Shown here: positions 5,799 to 7,182 of the stretch, in pieces | Layout of the letters: each line of letters opens with the position of its first letter | Position numbering within the stretch: the stretch's first letter is position 1 | DNA from: Deltaproteobacteria bacterium UBA2385 | Lineage (GTDB): Bacteria > Myxococcota_A > UBA796 > UBA2385 | Length of the DNA: 7,182 bases | Assembly: GCA_002343455.1 (NCBI GenBank) | Contig: DDSR01000040.1 | Location: forward strand, 1-7,182 | Reading direction: 5' to 3' | The notes under the pieces: generated by a model | The model's input: only the letters and a program-made list of their open reading frames with translations | What the model was told of the DNA's origin: nothing | Database searches by the model: none | Position numbers and translations under genes: made by a program

Positions 5799-6356
5799 TC
5801 AGTTGAGCGCGCCGCCCGCGATGACGACGAAGGGGAAGAGGACCCGAGACGAGCCATCCGGCCCGCGGTTGGACTTGTCCTCGCGGCTGGAGTCCATGGT
5901 CTTCACGATCACTTCGTACTTGAGCTTGGAGTCCGGAACCAGGATGACGTTCTCGTCGTCCGGGTACTCGTCCTTGATCAGGGCCAGGATTCGCGTCAGC
6001 TCGGCCCAGTCGTAGTCTTCCAGGTTGGTGCAGCGACCGCCGCTCTTGCAGGGCACGGTGGGGGGGCGCTTCTCGCCCTCCACCACCGGCGGAGCGCCAG
6101 CGGGGTTGAGGACCGCGTCCGCGCCCAGCACCGTCACTCCCTCGTGGGTGAGGGCGAGGCTGAGGTTGAGCGGCTTCTTGTCCGGCTCTTCCTCGACCGG
6201 CACCGGCGGGCCGATGGCCGGCAGGGTGCTGTCGATGACCGCGAGGCTGACGAACTCAGCCGCCATCAAGAGGAAGGGGATGAGGATGGTGACCAGGTTC
6301 ATGACCGGGACGAGGTTCAGGTCCTCAGCCTCGGGCAGGTGTCGCTTGATGGCCAT
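5799..6356 (-). CDS. ExbD/TolR-family protein with Asn in place of the membrane Asp
   Basis: A 185-residue single-pass inner-membrane protein. The N-terminus MAIKRHLPEAEDLNLVPVMN leads into a membrane helix of about residues 15-40 (LVTILIPFLLMAAEFVSLAV). Aligned with its neighbour at 5228-5758 through the shared L-N-x6 spacing, the Asp22 position is Asn20 here. TolR/ExbD subunits normally need that Asp for proton flow, so this copy is probably not the proton-carrying one. Glu34 near the far end of the helix is the only acidic residue within it. The periplasmic part has a Pro/Glu linker (44-62), strand LNLSLALTHEGVTVLG, Cys103 and Cys109 in a small loop, then LIKDEYPDDENVILVPDSKLKYEVIVKTMD and a closing RVLFPFVVIAGGALN. 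GGAG lies 6 nt before the ATG. It sits between the TolQ gene (97 bp upstream) and the second ExbD gene. A structural partner in an ExbD heterodimer is the simplest reading. Confidence 0.9.
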   Translation of the reverse strand: MAIKRHLPEAEDLNLVPVMNLVTILIPFLLMAAEFVSLAVIDSTLPAIGPPVPVEEEPDKKPLNLSLALTHEGVTVLGADAVLNPAGAPPVVEGEKRPPTVPCKSGGRCTNLEDYDWAELTRILALIKDEYPDDENVILVPDSKLKYEVIVKTMDSSREDKSNRGPDGSSRVLFPFVVIAGGALN

Positions 6357-6389
6357 TGGGAACTCCGGAGGGGTTCAGAAGCAGCTCAG

Positions 6390-6439
6390 TCTGGATCGCG
6401 CAACCCCGGGACGTCCTGTCCAGACCCCCCGGGGCGCGC
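6390..6439 (-). other. competing stem-loops between the TolQ and first ExbD genes
   Basis: In the 97-bp spacer CCCCGGG (6404-6410) can pair with CCCGGGG (6428-6434), extended by GCGC arms (6398-6401 and 6436-6439). TCTGGA (6390-6395) can pair with TCCAGA (6419-6424). The arms interleave, so the two stems exclude each other or form an H-type pseudoknot. No T tract follows. It could stabilise or attenuate the transcript and so set the ratio of TolQ to ExbD subunits. GC-rich sequence forms stems easily. Confidence 0.35.
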
Positions 6440-6453
6440 GTGTCTCGTCGAGA

Positions 6454-7119
6454 TCAGGCCTGGGCGGCCTCACCGCCATCTTCCTTCAGGGTGCCGCGAC
6501 GGCGGGCCGAGAGGAGGTTGACGGTCTTGAGGGCGAACTGGTCGATCTCGTCCTGGATCTTGACCGTACGGCTCTGCACGAGGGCGTGCAGGACCAGGGT
6601 CGGGATGGCCACCACGAGGCCGGCGGCCGTGGTGAACATGGCGGTCGAGATACCGGCGGCCAGCAGCGTCTGCTTGGTCTCGGCCGAGGCGTGGGCCACG
6701 GCTTCGAAGGCCAGGATCAGACCCTGGATGGTGCCGAGCAGACCGGTCAGGGTCGCCACGTTCGCGATCATGGGCAGGAAGGGGGTCCGCTTGTTGAGCT
6801 TGGGGAAGACCTCGAGGATGGACTCGTCCACCGCGTTCTGGATCTCCTGCTCGGAGCGGTTGGCCCGGGTGAGGCCCGCCTTGAGCACCTTCGGCAGCGC
6901 CGAGTTCGGCTCGGCGTTGCAGAGCTTGATGGCCCGGTCGATGTTGTTGGCCATGATCAGCTTCTGCACCTGGGCCATGAAGGCGGTCCCGTTGATGTTG
7001 GCGCGGAAGATGATGTAGTAGAGCCGCTCGAAGGCGATGGCGAGCGCGAACACGGCGCAACCGAGGATGGGCCACATGAAGGGCCCGCCCTTGTGCATGG
7101 AGTTGACGAGGAAGTTCAT
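6454..7119 (-). CDS. TolQ/ExbB/MotA-family proton-channel protein
   Basis: A 221-residue inner-membrane protein forming the pentameric channel around an ExbD/TolR dimer. Three membrane helices are visible: about 13-33 (FMWPILGCAVFALAIAF), 115-139 and 155-180. The first is followed by ERLYYIIF and a large cytoplasmic loop (40-110). The second has MIANVATLTGLLGTIQGLILAF and the third AGISTAMFTTAAGLVVAIPTLV, both hallmark TolQ/ExbB sequences. Thr130 and Thr164 align with the pore-lining threonines of TolQ (Thr145 and Thr178), so the channel side of the proton path looks intact. Length and the short first periplasmic segment fit the ExbB/TolQ/AglR group; it lacks the longer flagellar MotA layout. 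A strong ribosome-binding site, GGAGG, lies 6 nt before the ATG. It is the first gene of the visible cluster; whether it begins the operon is unknown because the window ends 63 bp upstream. No tolA, tolB or pal gene is in the window, so this is not a standard Tol-Pal operon. Confidence 0.93.
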   Translation of the reverse strand: MNFLVNSMHKGGPFMWPILGCAVFALAIAFERLYYIIFRANINGTAFMAQVQKLIMANNIDRAIKLCNAEPNSALPKVLKAGLTRANRSEQEIQNAVDESILEVFPKLNKRTPFLPMIANVATLTGLLGTIQGLILAFEAVAHASAETKQTLLAAGISTAMFTTAAGLVVAIPTLVLHALVQSRTVKIQDEIDQFALKTVNLLSARRRGTLKEDGGEAAQA

Positions 7120-7147
7120 TGGGCGCCTCCGATAGGGGAAGTCACGA

Positions 7148-7179
7148 GGGGTGGGTTGGGGGGTTCGGACCGAGGGGGG
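7148..7179 (+). other. G-tract cluster with quadruplex potential
   Basis: Four G runs (7148-7151, 7153-7155, 7158-7163, 7174-7179) are separated by loops of 1, 2 and 10 nt on the plus strand, which is the template strand of the TolQ gene. The 10-nt loop holds a small dyad, TCGG-A-CCGA. The third loop exceeds the usual 7-nt limit, so it is a relaxed quadruplex motif. The cluster lies 18-50 bp upstream of the TolQ ribosome-binding site, where promoter or leader would be. No promoter is recognisable before the window edge. Confidence 0.4.
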
Positions 7180-7182
7180 ACC

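Noticed and set aside
5759..5857. N-terminal extension of the second ExbD protein
   Set aside because: It would overlap the end of the first ExbD gene and add a Ser/Arg-rich stretch before MALKK, which is a normal ExbD start with its own ribosome-binding site.

Overview
The window is GC-rich DNA in which every supported gene lies on the minus strand, so transcription runs from high to low coordinates. The organism is probably a myxobacterium or a related deltaproteobacterium (Myxococcota sensu lato). This rests on the GC bias, on a protein with an AgmX/PglI-type C-terminal domain, and on duplicated ExbD/TolR genes beside a TolQ/ExbB gene. A genus cannot be named from the sequence.

Layout in transcription order: (1) 7119-6454, TolQ/ExbB/MotA-family proton-channel subunit. 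(2) 6356-5799, an ExbD/TolR-family protein with Asn where the membrane Asp is expected. (3) 5758-5228, a second ExbD/TolR protein that keeps the Asp. (4) 5001-3649, a 450-residue protein with an FHA-like cytoplasmic domain, one membrane helix, a long periplasmic linker and an AgmX/PglI C-terminal domain, resembling GltG of the Myxococcus gliding machinery. (5) 3473-2937, a small exported helical protein with two cysteines and an acidic tail. (6) 2891-1497, an exported outer-membrane beta-barrel protein. (7) 1352 to beyond the left edge, the N-terminal part of a DNA translocase FtsK. Long open frames on the plus strand are antisense shadows of these genes.

Genes 1-6 together form a plausible trans-envelope machine. 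A proton-driven TolQ-TolR motor sits in the inner membrane, a TonB/GltG-like rod crosses the periplasm, and a soluble helical partner and a beta-barrel sit at the periplasm and outer membrane. The parts list resembles a reduced Agl-Glt (gliding/focal adhesion) or Tol/Ton system. The substrate or output cannot be read from the sequence.

The spacers are not empty. A long hairpin at 3591-3626 just after gene 4 looks like a terminator or processing element and may split the cluster into two units. The 226-bp spacer before gene 4 has lower GC, a good match to a sigma-54 (-24/-12) promoter and a perfect 7-bp dyad. The spacer between genes 1 and 2 can form two mutually exclusive stems. A 16-bp dyad lies upstream of ftsK. 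No tRNA, rRNA, CRISPR array, insertion sequence or integrase was seen.
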